Shown: piece by piece, positions 36,876-45,593 of the stretch | Numbering within the stretch: the stretch's first letter is position 1 | Layout of the letters: the number at the start of each line of letters is the position of its first letter | DNA from: Saccharopolyspora erythraea | GTDB lineage: Bacteria; Actinomycetota; Actinomycetes; Mycobacteriales; Pseudonocardiaceae | DNA length: 64,000 bases | NCBI RefSeq assembly: GCF_018141105.1 | Contig: NZ_CP054839.1 | Location: 3,348,001 to 3,412,000 of the forward strand | Direction: 5' to 3' | Notes under the pieces: generated by a model | What the model was told of the DNA's origin: nothing | The model's input: the letters and a program-made list of their open reading frames with translations, nothing else | Database searches by the model: none | Position numbers and translations under genes: made by a program

Positions 36876-37805
36876 TCAAGCTTCTCGGCCGTCGACCAGG
36901 TGTAGGCCGGTTCCGGACCTGCCGACCTGCGACGCGACCCGCGCCCAGGTGCGTTCCACGGTTCGGACGGCGTGCGCGATGGTCGCTCTGGGCTTGCGGT
37001 GCGTGATCCGGTAGATGGTGCGAGCGGGTGGATCTTCGACAACCGGGTGGACCGTGCAGCCGGTGCGTTCCACCAGGTCCGCGGCCAGGAAGGCCGGAGC
37101 GACCGCCCACACGTCGGGTGCCTGGAGGAAAGGCCAGAGCGCGAACGCCTTGGCGACCTCGGCCAGCGGCTCGGCCCACGGGAAACGTTGCCGCCATGCC
37201 AGCAGGTCGGGTCCCCAGGGCAGCCGCACCTCCCGGTCCAGTCGCAGGTCCTGCAACGAAACGGGGTGGCCGTCGACGGCACCGGTCTCGAAGCCCCGCG
37301 CGAGGAACAGCCTCATCTCGCTGGTCGCGACCGGCTCCACGCGCAGGTCGGCGTGCACGCGTTCGAAGAAGACGAAACCGACGTCGAGATGGCTCAGCGC
37401 GACCCGGTCGCTCACGACGGGCCCGGTGGCGGTCTCCACGGTGATCCGAGGAGCGGTGGGGTCCTGCGCCAGTTCGCGCAGCACCGGTGGAAGCACGTGG
37501 ATCGCGATCGCGTCCGCTGCCCCGATGCGCACCGGAACGTGGTGCCGGTTGCGGATCCGCCGCGTCTCCTCGGCCAGGTCCTCCCACCGCTCGGCGACGG
37601 CGAGGAAGTTCTCCCCGGCCGTGGAGAGGGTCGTGCGCTTGTCGCCGCGGGCGCGTTCGACCAGTCGCTGCCCCATGCGGCGCTCCAGCGCCTGCAGCCG
37701 GTAGCTCACCGTCGACTGGGAGGCGTGCAGCGCTTCGGCGGCCGCGCCGAGGCTGCCGAAGCGGGCGATTGCGAGGAACGTCTCGATCTCTTCGGGAACC
37801 AGCAC
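36876..37805 (-). CDS. LysR-family transcriptional regulator
   Basis: A 309-aa regulator. The N-terminal HTH is EIETFLAIARFGSLGAAAEA and LHASQSTVSYRLQALERRM. Residues 90-300 form the periplasmic-binding-protein-like effector domain. The start is GTG at 37805; upstream in-frame codons lack support. It is divergent from the old-yellow-enzyme reductase, and the gap holds a LysR-type T-N11-A box. The GMC stub follows directly downstream on the same strand. Confidence 0.9.
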   Translation of the reverse strand: MLVPEEIETFLAIARFGSLGAAAEALHASQSTVSYRLQALERRMGQRLVERARGDKRTTLSTAGENFLAVAERWEDLAEETRRIRNRHHVPVRIGAADAIAIHVLPPVLRELAQDPTAPRITVETATGPVVSDRVALSHLDVGFVFFERVHADLRVEPVATSEMRLFLARGFETGAVDGHPVSLQDLRLDREVRLPWGPDLLAWRQRFPWAEPLAEVAKAFALWPFLQAPDVWAVAPAFLAADLVERTGCTVHPVVEDPPARTIYRITHRKPRATIAHAVRTVERTWARVASQVGRSGTGLHLVDGREA

Positions 37806-37814
37806 ATGAACGCT

Positions 37815-37827
37815 TTCGATGTTTGAA
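37815..37827. promoter_or_regulatory. LysR T-N11-A box
   Basis: TTCGATGTTTGAA has the T-N11-A form with TTC/GAA symmetric ends. It lies 10 bp before the LysR start in the gap to the reductase. Confidence 0.45.
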
Positions 37828-37921
37828 GCCGAATACTTCGACGTGACTTCGATCGTGGCGCGACCTAGCGTTCCTGGCAACCAGCCACCTCTTCTTGCCG
37901 AGGCCGTACCGGAGGGCAACG

Positions 37922-39895
37922 ATGTCCACCTCGCACGAAGCACTGCTGAGTCCGTTCACCCTCGCGGGCCGCACTCTCAGGAACCGGATCGCGCTGACGG
38001 CGCATGGCGACAAGCTCGCGCGGGACGGCCGGATCACGGAGCGGCTCATCGGTCACTACGAGCGGCGTGCCGCAGGCGGCGCGGGCCTGATCGTCACAGG
38101 CGGCTCCGCCTCGGTGCACCAGGACGCCGCGAACCCCGGCATGATCGCTCTCTGGGCCCCCGAGAACGAGCCGCTGCTCGCAGATCTGGCCGACCGGGTC
38201 ACCCGCCACGGTGCGGTCCTGCTCTGCCAGGCTTCGCACCGCTCGGTCCGGGAAAGCCCGATGGGGCGTGACCCGTGGCTCGTGGCCCCGTCGCACGGTG
38301 CGGCCGGCGGTGGGCATGGCGCGCCGGACGAGTTGGGGGAGTCCCAGATCCAGGACGTCCTGCGGGCCTACGCCGAGGCCGCGCGGCGGCTGCACCGCTG
38401 CGGGTTCGACGGCATCGAGGTCACGGCCTTCGGAAGCCACCTCATCGAGATGTTCTGGAGTCCGGTGCTCAACCGGCGCACCGACCGCTACGGCGGATCG
38501 CCGGACAACCGGCTTCGCTTCGGCCGCGAGGTGCTGGATGCGGTCGCCTCCGCCGTGCCCGACGACTTCGTCGTCTCCTTCCGGATGTCCGGCGACGCGC
38601 TTTCCACGGCTACCGGGCTCAGTCCCGCGGACCTGCTGGACATCGCCGGGGCGATGAGCGGCCATCCAGGGATCGACCTGTTCAGCGTGTCGGGCGGCAG
38701 CGGCATGACCGCCCGCGGCCACGCCGCGACCGTGCCCACCGAAGCGATGTCCCCGGCCTGCTACAACCACCTCGGCCGCGATTTCCGCGAGCGGGTCGGC
38801 CAGCCGGTTCTCGTCGCCGGGCGGGTTCTCGACGCCGACCTCGGGGAGCGGACCATTTCCGCGGGTGACGCGGACCTGGTCGGTATGACCCGTGCGCTCA
38901 TCGCGGACCCCGACCTGCCGGCACGGCTGGCCGCCGGTGCCGCCGACCGGGTCCGGCCCTGCATCGCGATCAACGAGGGCTGCCGCCGTGTTGTCGTCGG
39001 CCACGCGCTGGCGTGCACGGTCAACCCGAGCGTGGGGGAGGAGGGCCTGGACGCTTTCGCCTCCGCGGCCGTCCCGCGACGGATCGTCGTGGTGGGGGCG
39101 GGCCCCGCCGGTCTGGAAGCCGCCCGGATCGCCGCCACGCGGGGCCACGCGGTCACCATCCACGAGCGGACCGGCAGGCTCGGAGGCCAGGTGCGGTTGG
39201 CCTCCACCGTCGGCAACCGCCCGCACCTGGCTCGCCACGTCGACTGGCTGGAACGCGAGATCCACCGGCTCGGAGTCGAGATCCGCCTGGAGTCCGAGCT
39301 GTCCCCGGCCGACGTCGACCGGATCGTCGAGGATGGCGTCGACGCTGTGGTCATCGCTGCAGGTTCGACCGCGTTCGTGCCACCGGAGGCCGCCGGCCTG
39401 GACTGTCCGTCGGTGACCGAGTTCGAGCTGTTCGACGGCACCGCGGAGCCGCGGGCCGGTGCGCGTGTTCTGGTCTACGACGCCGAAGGACATCGACGAG
39501 GTGCCGACGCCGCACTCCTCCTCGCCGGCCGGGGAGTGGCCGTCACGCTCGCCACGCCGCACGAGTCCCCGTTGACGCACCTCGAACCGCCCAACCGTCC
39601 CGAGCTGGAGCAACGGCTGCGTGCTTCGACCACGCGGGTCCTCCCTGACCAGCAGCTCGCAGGTGTCGGGGACGGCCGGCTGCTGCTGCGTGATGCCTGG
39701 ACGGAGGAACCGATCGAGGCCGAGGCGTACCAGCTCGTGGTGTTCGTCGGGTACCGGCGCCCGCTCGGCGAGCTCCACGGACATCTGAGCGCGACGGCCC
39801 CTGAGATGCCTGTCCACGTAGTCGGCGATGCCAAGGCGCCTCGCTTGCTCCGGAACGCCATATCCGACGGAGTGCGGGCCGGGATCGCCCTGTAG
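37922..39895 (+). CDS. NADH:flavin oxidoreductase, 2,4-dienoyl-CoA-reductase/TMADH type
   Basis: A 657-aa multidomain flavoenzyme. Residues 1-340 form the FMN TIM barrel of the old-yellow-enzyme family (HLIEMFWSPVLNRRTDRYGGS). A Fe-S linker is near 345-375. The C-terminal half binds FAD and NAD(P)H (IVVVGAGPAGLEAARIAATR). In the Fe-S motif the usual CxxCxxxC is CIAINEGC, so the second ligand Cys is Ile, with ALACTVNP still supplying the distal Cys. The start ATG follows GGAGGG. Likely LysR-controlled; the substrate is unknown. Confidence 0.88.
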   Translation: MSTSHEALLSPFTLAGRTLRNRIALTAHGDKLARDGRITERLIGHYERRAAGGAGLIVTGGSASVHQDAANPGMIALWAPENEPLLADLADRVTRHGAVLLCQASHRSVRESPMGRDPWLVAPSHGAAGGGHGAPDELGESQIQDVLRAYAEAARRLHRCGFDGIEVTAFGSHLIEMFWSPVLNRRTDRYGGSPDNRLRFGREVLDAVASAVPDDFVVSFRMSGDALSTATGLSPADLLDIAGAMSGHPGIDLFSVSGGSGMTARGHAATVPTEAMSPACYNHLGRDFRERVGQPVLVAGRVLDADLGERTISAGDADLVGMTRALIADPDLPARLAAGAADRVRPCIAINEGCRRVVVGHALACTVNPSVGEEGLDAFASAAVPRRIVVVGAGPAGLEAARIAATRGHAVTIHERTGRLGGQVRLASTVGNRPHLARHVDWLEREIHRLGVEIRLESELSPADVDRIVEDGVDAVVIAAGSTAFVPPEAAGLDCPSVTEFELFDGTAEPRAGARVLVYDAEGHRRGADAALLLAGRGVAVTLATPHESPLTHLEPPNRPELEQRLRASTTRVLPDQQLAGVGDGRLLLRDAWTEEPIEAEAYQLVVFVGYRRPLGELHGHLSATAPEMPVHVVGDAKAPRLLRNAISDGVRAGIAL

Positions 39896-39974
39896 TCCGA
39901 CCTCTGTTCGATCGTAGGCGTGGGTGTCCAGAGTGGACGCGTCCTCGGATGGATCGGGAACCGTCATGCAGCAG

Positions 39975-40652
39975 TCAGGAGAGGGTCGTGACGACTGCGG
40001 CGGCACTGGCGGCGGAGAAGGACGCGGCGATGCGGGTCACCGCGCTGTTCACCGCCGCCGCTCCCCAGTTGCCCTGCTCGAGTTCCTTCGCGCGGGTCGC
40101 GACCGCGCTCGACCACTTCGGGACGGGGTCCAGGCTCGGCAGAGTGCCGCTGGCCGAGATGAGGGCGGTGATCGCTGCGAGGCGGGCATCGGGGCTCTCG
40201 CCGTGTTCCAGGGCTGAGCGCATCTGCTCGCGTAGCGCGGGTTCGTGCCCGGTGTCCGCGGCGGGCAAGCTCGTCGTCGGGAACAGCCCGAGGAAGCGCG
40301 TGCGCTCCCGACGGAGCAGTCCGCGCTGGACGAGGCGTTCGGTCACCGGCTTCCAGAGCCCGGAACCGATCGTGACCAGCAACGTCTGGACCTGCCGGGG
40401 ACGTGCCGCGATCGTGTCGTAGCTGGATTGGAGCAGCGGGTCGGGAAGTGCGCCGTCTCCCACGGCGACGACCTTCGTGCCCTTGTACCAGGCGCTGCTG
40501 CCCTCGGGCTGGATCCTGCCGAGGAGGGCGAGCTCGACGAGCACGGCACCACCCAAGGTCTGGTGGAGGGTCCCGGCTCCGGCCGGGATGCCGTACTTGT
40601 CGTCGAGCATCAGCAGCAGCACGTCCTCGACGATCAGCGTGTTGTCCTGCAT
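39975..40652 (-). CDS. GPP34 (GOLPH3/Vps74-like) family protein
   Basis: A 225-aa protein with the GPP34 layout: an N-terminal LIVEDVLLLMLDDKYG, then GGAVLVELALLGRI, LVQRGLLRRERTRFLGLFPT and a helical C-terminus. Bacterial members are common in actinomycetes, often in several copies; eukaryotic relatives bind PI4P at the Golgi. The bacterial role is not established. A 9-bp-arm palindrome lies 116 bp upstream. Confidence 0.88.
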   Translation of the reverse strand: MQDNTLIVEDVLLLMLDDKYGIPAGAGTLHQTLGGAVLVELALLGRIQPEGSSAWYKGTKVVAVGDGALPDPLLQSSYDTIAARPRQVQTLLVTIGSGLWKPVTERLVQRGLLRRERTRFLGLFPTTSLPAADTGHEPALREQMRSALEHGESPDARLAAITALISASGTLPSLDPVPKWSSAVATRAKELEQGNWGAAAVNSAVTRIAASFSAASAAAVVTTLS

Positions 40653-41003
40653 GGTCGCTATCTCCTTGATCGGTGTCCGGGGGTTCGAGCCGTCAGACCG
40701 GCCCGGCCGGTGCGGCGCGACCAGTGACCGTCATCCGGTCGGAGCAGTCCTGTGGAGGCCAGCCGACACCATGCCCTTGGGGCATGGTCAACCCCGTCGC
40801 CTTTCCGGGATGCGATCACAGATGGCGAGTACGAATGAGCGCGGCAGGACGATCGAGCCGGGTCATCATCGTCGCCAGGCCACCGGCCACCGCGGGGGAC
40901 GCGCGATGCACAACGTGGTCGCCAGTCACTTGGGATCGCCTCGCGGGCGGTATGCGATCTGTTCTGGCTGGCAGCTCGACGCAGGTGTCCATAGCCTCCG
41001 CTC
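40653..41003. other. Gene-free stretch between GPP34 and membrane protein genes
   Basis: A 351-bp divergent gap. The only distinct element is the inverted repeat at 40768-40788. No coding frame is recognised. Confidence 0.45.
40768..40788. promoter_or_regulatory. Perfect inverted repeat in GPP34 upstream region
   Basis: ACCATGCCC-TTG-GGGCATGGT has 9-bp perfect arms around a 3-nt centre. It lies between two divergent genes, so an operator is more likely than a terminator. Confidence 0.45.
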
Positions 41004-41585
41004 ATGGTGGTGCAACGATTGCAAGCGGCGGCGCTTCTCCTGGGGCCGCTGATCTTTGCGCTGTCGCCGTTCTTCTGGGTCGACGGCCATTACGGGATCA
41101 CCGGCGGAACGCTGATCGCGTTGTCCATGGTGCCGTGGGTGTACGGGTTGATCGGCGAGTACGAGCGGTTGCGGGAGCGTGTGCCCACCCTGGCGGGACT
41201 GTGGTTGTTGCTGCTGGTGATCGGGATGTTCGGCAGTATCGCCTTCGGACTGCAGGGGTTCTTCGAGGGAGTGTTCGACATTACCGAGCGGGTGTCCCTG
41301 GCCGCCCTGGACGAATACCCGCCGCACAGCTTGTTCCTGCTGTGGCTACCGGGGCCGAGCTTCCCGCTGGCCCTGCTGGCATTCGGCGTACTCCTCGGTT
41401 GGACCCGAATGGCGCCCCGGTGGGTCGCGGTCCTGGTCTGCCTCGCCGCAGTCGCGTTTCCACTGGCCCGGGTTCTCCGGACCGACTGGGTCGCCTACAT
41501 CGCCGACCTGCTGATGGTGCTGGCGTTCGGCCTCCTCGCTTGGCGTGCCTGGCACCGGCCGGTTGCGGCCGCCACGTCCGATTAG
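41004..41585 (+). CDS. Hypothetical membrane protein, six helices
   Basis: A 193-aa integral membrane protein with hydrophobic segments near residues 10-25, 36-50, 62-85, 108-128, 138-152 and 162-180. There is no signal peptide apart from the first helix. ATG 41004 follows no strong ribosome site. I do not recognise a named family. It is isolated between GPP34 and the amidohydrolase. Confidence 0.65.
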   Translation: MVVQRLQAAALLLGPLIFALSPFFWVDGHYGITGGTLIALSMVPWVYGLIGEYERLRERVPTLAGLWLLLLVIGMFGSIAFGLQGFFEGVFDITERVSLAALDEYPPHSLFLLWLPGPSFPLALLAFGVLLGWTRMAPRWVAVLVCLAAVAFPLARVLRTDWVAYIADLLMVLAFGLLAWRAWHRPVAAATSD

Positions 41586-41743
41586 CGTGAACGAGACGGC
41601 CGGGTTCGGTGCGCAGGACTCCTTGCGTTCGTCGTGCGCGTCGGGCTCATCTGCCCGCTGGTGCGGGTGGCACAGGTGACCTGGTTCGCCGAGCTGTTCG
41701 ACATCGCGGAGTCGATCACGGACCTTTCAGCAGAGCGGCAGCG

Positions 41744-42961
41744 TCAGGTGGCCTGGTGGACGATTTCGCCCGCTTGGACCACCAAGCGCAGGGGTTTGGT
41801 GAGGGCAGTGATGTCGGCCAGCGGATCGGTGTCCAGGACTACCAGGTCGGCGTGGGCGCCGGAGGCGAGAGTTCCGATCTCCCCGGGCATCCGGAGCAGG
41901 TCCGCGGCCACGGTCGTGGCGGAGCGGACGATGTCCAGTGGCTTCTGCACCTCGGCCCGGATGCGGAACTCCTCGCGCTGGTACGGCTGCATCCCGCCGA
42001 GCAGGTCGGTGCCGAACACGACGTTGACTCCGCCGCGCACGGCGCGCTCGAGCGCGGCGAGTCCGCCTTCGAGCACCTGCGCGACCTTGTCCCAACTGCT
42101 TTGGGGCAGCCCGTGGTCCATACCCTCCCGCTGCAACGCCCAGTAGGTGACCAGGGTCGGCACCAGGTAGGCGTTGCGTTCGACGAGCAGCTGCACGCCT
42201 CGGTCGTCCAACAGGTTTCCGTGCTCGACGCAGCGCACTCCGGCCTCCAGCGCACGGTTGATCGCCGCCGGTGGGTAGGCGTGCACGGTCACATATCGTC
42301 CGGCGGCCCCTGCCTCGTCGACGATCGCGCGCAGTTCGTCCATGGAGTACTGCGTCGAGTCGATGTGGTCGGTCGGAGAAGCGACTCCTCCGGAGGCCAT
42401 CACCTTGATGTGGTGGGCGCCGCGGCGCAGCTCGTCGCGCGCGGCCAGCCGGACGCCGTCGACGCCGTCGGCGACCCGGCTCGAACCGCCGCAGAACGGG
42501 TGGTCGTCGTAGACCCGGATCCCGGCGGGGCGCTTGTCGCCGTGCCCGCCCGTCTGGCTCAGCGCCTTGCCACCGAATATGAGCCGTGGTCCGCGGATCA
42601 ACCCGTCGACCTGTGCGGCGGCGAACCCGTAGTCCGCGCCGCCGACGTCGCGGACGGTGGTGAAGCCGCGGTCCAGCATCGCGCCCATGTTGCGCACCGC
42701 GCCGGCCGCGATGTAGCTCGGCGACCAGCCGCGCAAGGCGGTGGTGTCAGCGGTGATCCCCGCGACGTGCACGTGGGCGTCGATCAGCCCTGGCAGCACG
42801 TACGCGCCGCGCAGGTCGATTTCGGTGGCCGCGGCGAACCCGGCTGCGCGGCCGTCGGATTCGGCGATCCGGCCGTCGGCGCACACCAGGTCGGCTTCCC
42901 GGTAGGTGCCGGATTCGACGTCGAGCAGGTGAGCGTTGCGCAGAACCAGCGAGGTGGCCAA
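41744..42961 (-). CDS. Metal-dependent amidohydrolase (imidazolonepropionase/prolidase-like)
   Basis: A 405-aa amidohydrolase-superfamily protein. The metal-binding HxH is in LPGLIDAHVHVAG near residue 60. Further ligands are in HHIKVMASGG (Lys), YVTVHAYP and CVEHGNLL (His), and the final Asp in FGTDLLGG. The TTG at 42961 has AAAGGA eight bases upstream; ATG 42970 is the alternative but abuts that site. It lies 23 bp after the AbgT transporter in one operon, so it probably cleaves the imported amide or dipeptide. Confidence 0.88.
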   Translation of the reverse strand: MATSLVLRNAHLLDVESGTYREADLVCADGRIAESDGRAAGFAAATEIDLRGAYVLPGLIDAHVHVAGITADTTALRGWSPSYIAAGAVRNMGAMLDRGFTTVRDVGGADYGFAAAQVDGLIRGPRLIFGGKALSQTGGHGDKRPAGIRVYDDHPFCGGSSRVADGVDGVRLAARDELRRGAHHIKVMASGGVASPTDHIDSTQYSMDELRAIVDEAGAAGRYVTVHAYPPAAINRALEAGVRCVEHGNLLDDRGVQLLVERNAYLVPTLVTYWALQREGMDHGLPQSSWDKVAQVLEGGLAALERAVRGGVNVVFGTDLLGGMQPYQREEFRIRAEVQKPLDIVRSATTVAADLLRMPGEIGTLASGAHADLVVLDTDPLADITALTKPLRLVVQAGEIVHQAT

Positions 42962-42984
42962 CTCGAGCATCCTTTCGGTAGTGG

Positions 42985-44526
42985 TCAGCGTGCCGTTCCG
43001 CCGAACCCGAACGGGATGTCCAACGCCCACCAGCCGAAGAACAGTGCGGTCCAGGAGAGGAACATCGCGGCGGCGAGTGGGGTGGTCATCGCGGCGAGCG
43101 TGCCGATGCCGGCCTTCTTGCGGTGCTGCTGGATGAAGCCGAGCGCCATGATGAAGTACGGGCTCATCGGGGTGACGACGTTGGTGCAGGAGTCGGCGAT
43201 CCGGTACAGGGCGAGCGTCGTTTCCGGTGGGATGTCGAGCAGCATGAACATCGGGACGAAGACCGGGGCGACGAGTGCCCACTGCGCCGACCCGCTCGTG
43301 ATGAACAGGTTGATCAGGCTGATGACGACCAGCAGTCCGCCGAAGAGCAGCACGCCGTGCGCCCCGGCCGCGCGGAGCACGTCGGCACCGTGCAGCGCGA
43401 TGAGCTCCCCGACCCTGGTCCACTTGAAGTAGGCCAGGAACTGCGAGATGACGAAGAACAGCACCAGGATCGGTGCCATGTCGCGTATCCCGCCCGCCAT
43501 CATGGTGGGTACGTCACCAACAGACCTGATCTCACCGACGGTCACTCCGTAGGCGATGCCGACGAGCGCGAAGAAGAGCGCGAGGAACACGGCGATGTCG
43601 GCGACCAGGAGGGATTCGAGCAAGGAGCCTCCTTCGCCGCGCAGGGGCGACCAAGGAGGAATCACCGCCGCCGTCAGGACGACGACGAACCCGGCGGCGG
43701 CGATTCCGGCGTTGCGCATGCCACGCCGTTCGACCGCGCTCAGCTGCAACGCCGTGTCGTGCTCTGGATGCTCGGTGGCGTCGTCGTCGACCCGCAAGTC
43801 GACGCGTTTGGCGAGGTAGGTCTCGACGACCAGCGTGATCACCGCTGCCAGCAGGATCGACGAGACGGCGGAGAAGAAGTAGTTCGCCGCGGGCGAGACG
43901 ACGTAGGCCGGATCGATGGTGTGGGCGGCCGCTTCGGTGAGGCCGGCGAGGATCGCGTCGTTGGGGATGAGGATCGGACTTGCCGCGCTACCACCGGAAA
44001 TCGCGACCAGCGCCACGACGATGCCCAGCACCGGGCTGCGCCCGGCGGCCCGGAACACCACCCCGCCGAGGGGGATCAGCACGATGTAGGCGGCATCAGC
44101 TCCAACGTGGGCGAACATCGCGACCAGCGCCAGCACGAAGGTCACCCAGCGCGGCGAGACGCGCGAGAGGCTGGCCCGGATGGCCGTGTGCAGCAGGCCG
44201 CTCTTGTCCGCGACCGCCACCCCGAGCATGACGACCAACGCGGTGCCCAGCGGCGGGAACGAGGTGAAGTTCTCGATCAGGTCGCCGACGACCAGCTGGA
44301 GGCCGGCGTCGGAGAGCAGGTTCTGCGCGGTGATGAGCTTTCCGCTGGCCGGCGACACGGCACTGACACCGAGTGCGGACAACGCCCAGCTGGCCACGGC
44401 GAGCAGCGCACTGAGGATCGCGAACAGCAGGAAGGGATGAGGAAGCAGGTTCCCGGCTCGTTCGATGAGCCCGAGCACACCGGTGGCCGACGATCTCGAT
44501 GCGGGTGCTGCATGGCGGTCGCTCAC
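42985..44526 (-). CDS. AbgT-family transporter
   Basis: A 513-aa membrane carrier of the AbgT family, which includes the p-aminobenzoyl-glutamate importer and drug-efflux homologues. Family features include GNLLPHPFLLFAILSALLA near the N-terminus, the re-entrant SASPILIPNDAILAGLT-type segment, and YRIADSCTNVVTPMSPYF near residue 455. GTG 44526 has GAGGAG seven bases upstream; a TTG at 44544 is less likely. It is co-transcribed with an amidohydrolase and divergent from an RpiR regulator, which suggests uptake of an acyl-amino acid or dipeptide. Confidence 0.9.
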   Translation of the reverse strand: MSDRHAAPASRSSATGVLGLIERAGNLLPHPFLLFAILSALLAVASWALSALGVSAVSPASGKLITAQNLLSDAGLQLVVGDLIENFTSFPPLGTALVVMLGVAVADKSGLLHTAIRASLSRVSPRWVTFVLALVAMFAHVGADAAYIVLIPLGGVVFRAAGRSPVLGIVVALVAISGGSAASPILIPNDAILAGLTEAAAHTIDPAYVVSPAANYFFSAVSSILLAAVITLVVETYLAKRVDLRVDDDATEHPEHDTALQLSAVERRGMRNAGIAAAGFVVVLTAAVIPPWSPLRGEGGSLLESLLVADIAVFLALFFALVGIAYGVTVGEIRSVGDVPTMMAGGIRDMAPILVLFFVISQFLAYFKWTRVGELIALHGADVLRAAGAHGVLLFGGLLVVISLINLFITSGSAQWALVAPVFVPMFMLLDIPPETTLALYRIADSCTNVVTPMSPYFIMALGFIQQHRKKAGIGTLAAMTTPLAAAMFLSWTALFFGWWALDIPFGFGGTAR

Positions 44527-44595
44527 GGGCAGTCTCCTCAGCAAGCGGAGTCCGGTCGGCGAGTGCGGACGGGGATCTCACCGGCGATGTGAGGA

Positions 44596-44637
44596 TGCAA
44601 CGTATGGCATATTTCAGCCAGAGGCAACGATCGTTGC
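44596..44637. promoter_or_regulatory. RpiR operator candidate
   Basis: A perfect 14-bp palindrome GCAACGATCGTTGC at 44624-44637 is preceded by a half-site TGCAACGT near 44596. It lies in the 177-bp gap between abgT and the RpiR gene, so it can control both directions. Confidence 0.6.
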
Positions 44638-44703
44638 ATTGCGATCGGGCAGGCCCTACCCTCACGTCCGAACCGGTGGCCGCGACGAGGAAGAAGGGCA
44701 CGG

Positions 44704-45564
44704 ATGGGCCTGGAAGGCTGGGTGCGGGAGCGCGCCGACACGACAACCATGGGGCCGAAGGCCCGCCAGGTCGTCGATCTCCTCGCGCGCAACCCGAAGT
44801 TCTGCGCCTACGCCTCGGCATCGCAGCTCGGTGCCCGGGTCGGCACCGATGCCAGCACGGTGGTGCGCACCGCGAAGGCGATAGGGTTCGCGGGCTGGCC
44901 CGAACTGCAGGCGGAGCTGCGCAGCAGGTACCTGTCGTCCCTCGACGCGACCGCACTGCTGGATCTGCACCAGGACAGCGACAACGCCGATCCGATCGTC
45001 CGCGCGTTGCGCAACGATCTCGATGCCCTGACCGAGACCGCACGCACCCTCGACGTGTCGGCCTGCCGGGCCATCGCGACCGCGATCGCCACCGCCGGCC
45101 GGACCCTCGCCGTCGGTTCCGGAAGCTTCGCGGGACCGCTGACCCAGCTCGTCCACGTCGCGTCCCGGCTGGGCTTCACCGTCGACCTGGCCGATCACGG
45201 CGGCCGCAACCTGATCACGAGCCTGGGCCTGCTGCGGCCAGGGGATGCGCTGGTCATCCTGCATCCCTGGCGACTCACGGCCGACGTGCTCGCCGCGGCC
45301 ACCGTCGCCCGTGATCAAGGCAGCACGGTGTGCGTGATCTCCGATTCGCACAGCACCCCGTTGACCCGGCTGGCCGACCACCAGGTCGTCGTCCCGGCTG
45401 AGGGCGTCTCGCACTTCCCGACGCTGACCCCCACCACCGCGGTCGTCCATGCGGTTCTCGCCGAACTGACCGAGCAGGCCGGAGACACCGGCAAGGCCGC
45501 CATCAAACGTCACGACCGGGTCTTCGCGCAGGTGGAGAAACTCCGGCGCGGCAACCATTCGTGA
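44704..45564 (+). CDS. RpiR/MurR-family transcriptional regulator
   Basis: A 286-aa regulator. The N-terminal HTH_6 domain is seen at ARQVVDLLARNPKFCAYASA and LGARVGTDASTVVRTAKAIG. The C-terminal SIS domain starts near residue 120 (GRTLAVGSGSFAGPLTQLV) and ends near 250. SIS domains usually bind phosphosugars; in this setting another ligand is possible. It is divergent from abgT and overlaps or lies 30 bp from the CocE-type hydrolase gene downstream. Confidence 0.88.
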   Translation: MGLEGWVRERADTTTMGPKARQVVDLLARNPKFCAYASASQLGARVGTDASTVVRTAKAIGFAGWPELQAELRSRYLSSLDATALLDLHQDSDNADPIVRALRNDLDALTETARTLDVSACRAIATAIATAGRTLAVGSGSFAGPLTQLVHVASRLGFTVDLADHGGRNLITSLGLLRPGDALVILHPWRLTADVLAAATVARDQGSTVCVISDSHSTPLTRLADHQVVVPAEGVSHFPTLTPTTAVVHAVLAELTEQAGDTGKAAIKRHDRVFAQVEKLRRGNHS

Positions 45565-45593
45565 CCCGACCGGACCAGAGGAGCAGTACGCAC

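Noticed and set aside
41609-43432. 607-codon plus-strand frame opposite amidohydrolase
   Set aside because: Shadow of the minus-strand amidohydrolase and AbgT genes.
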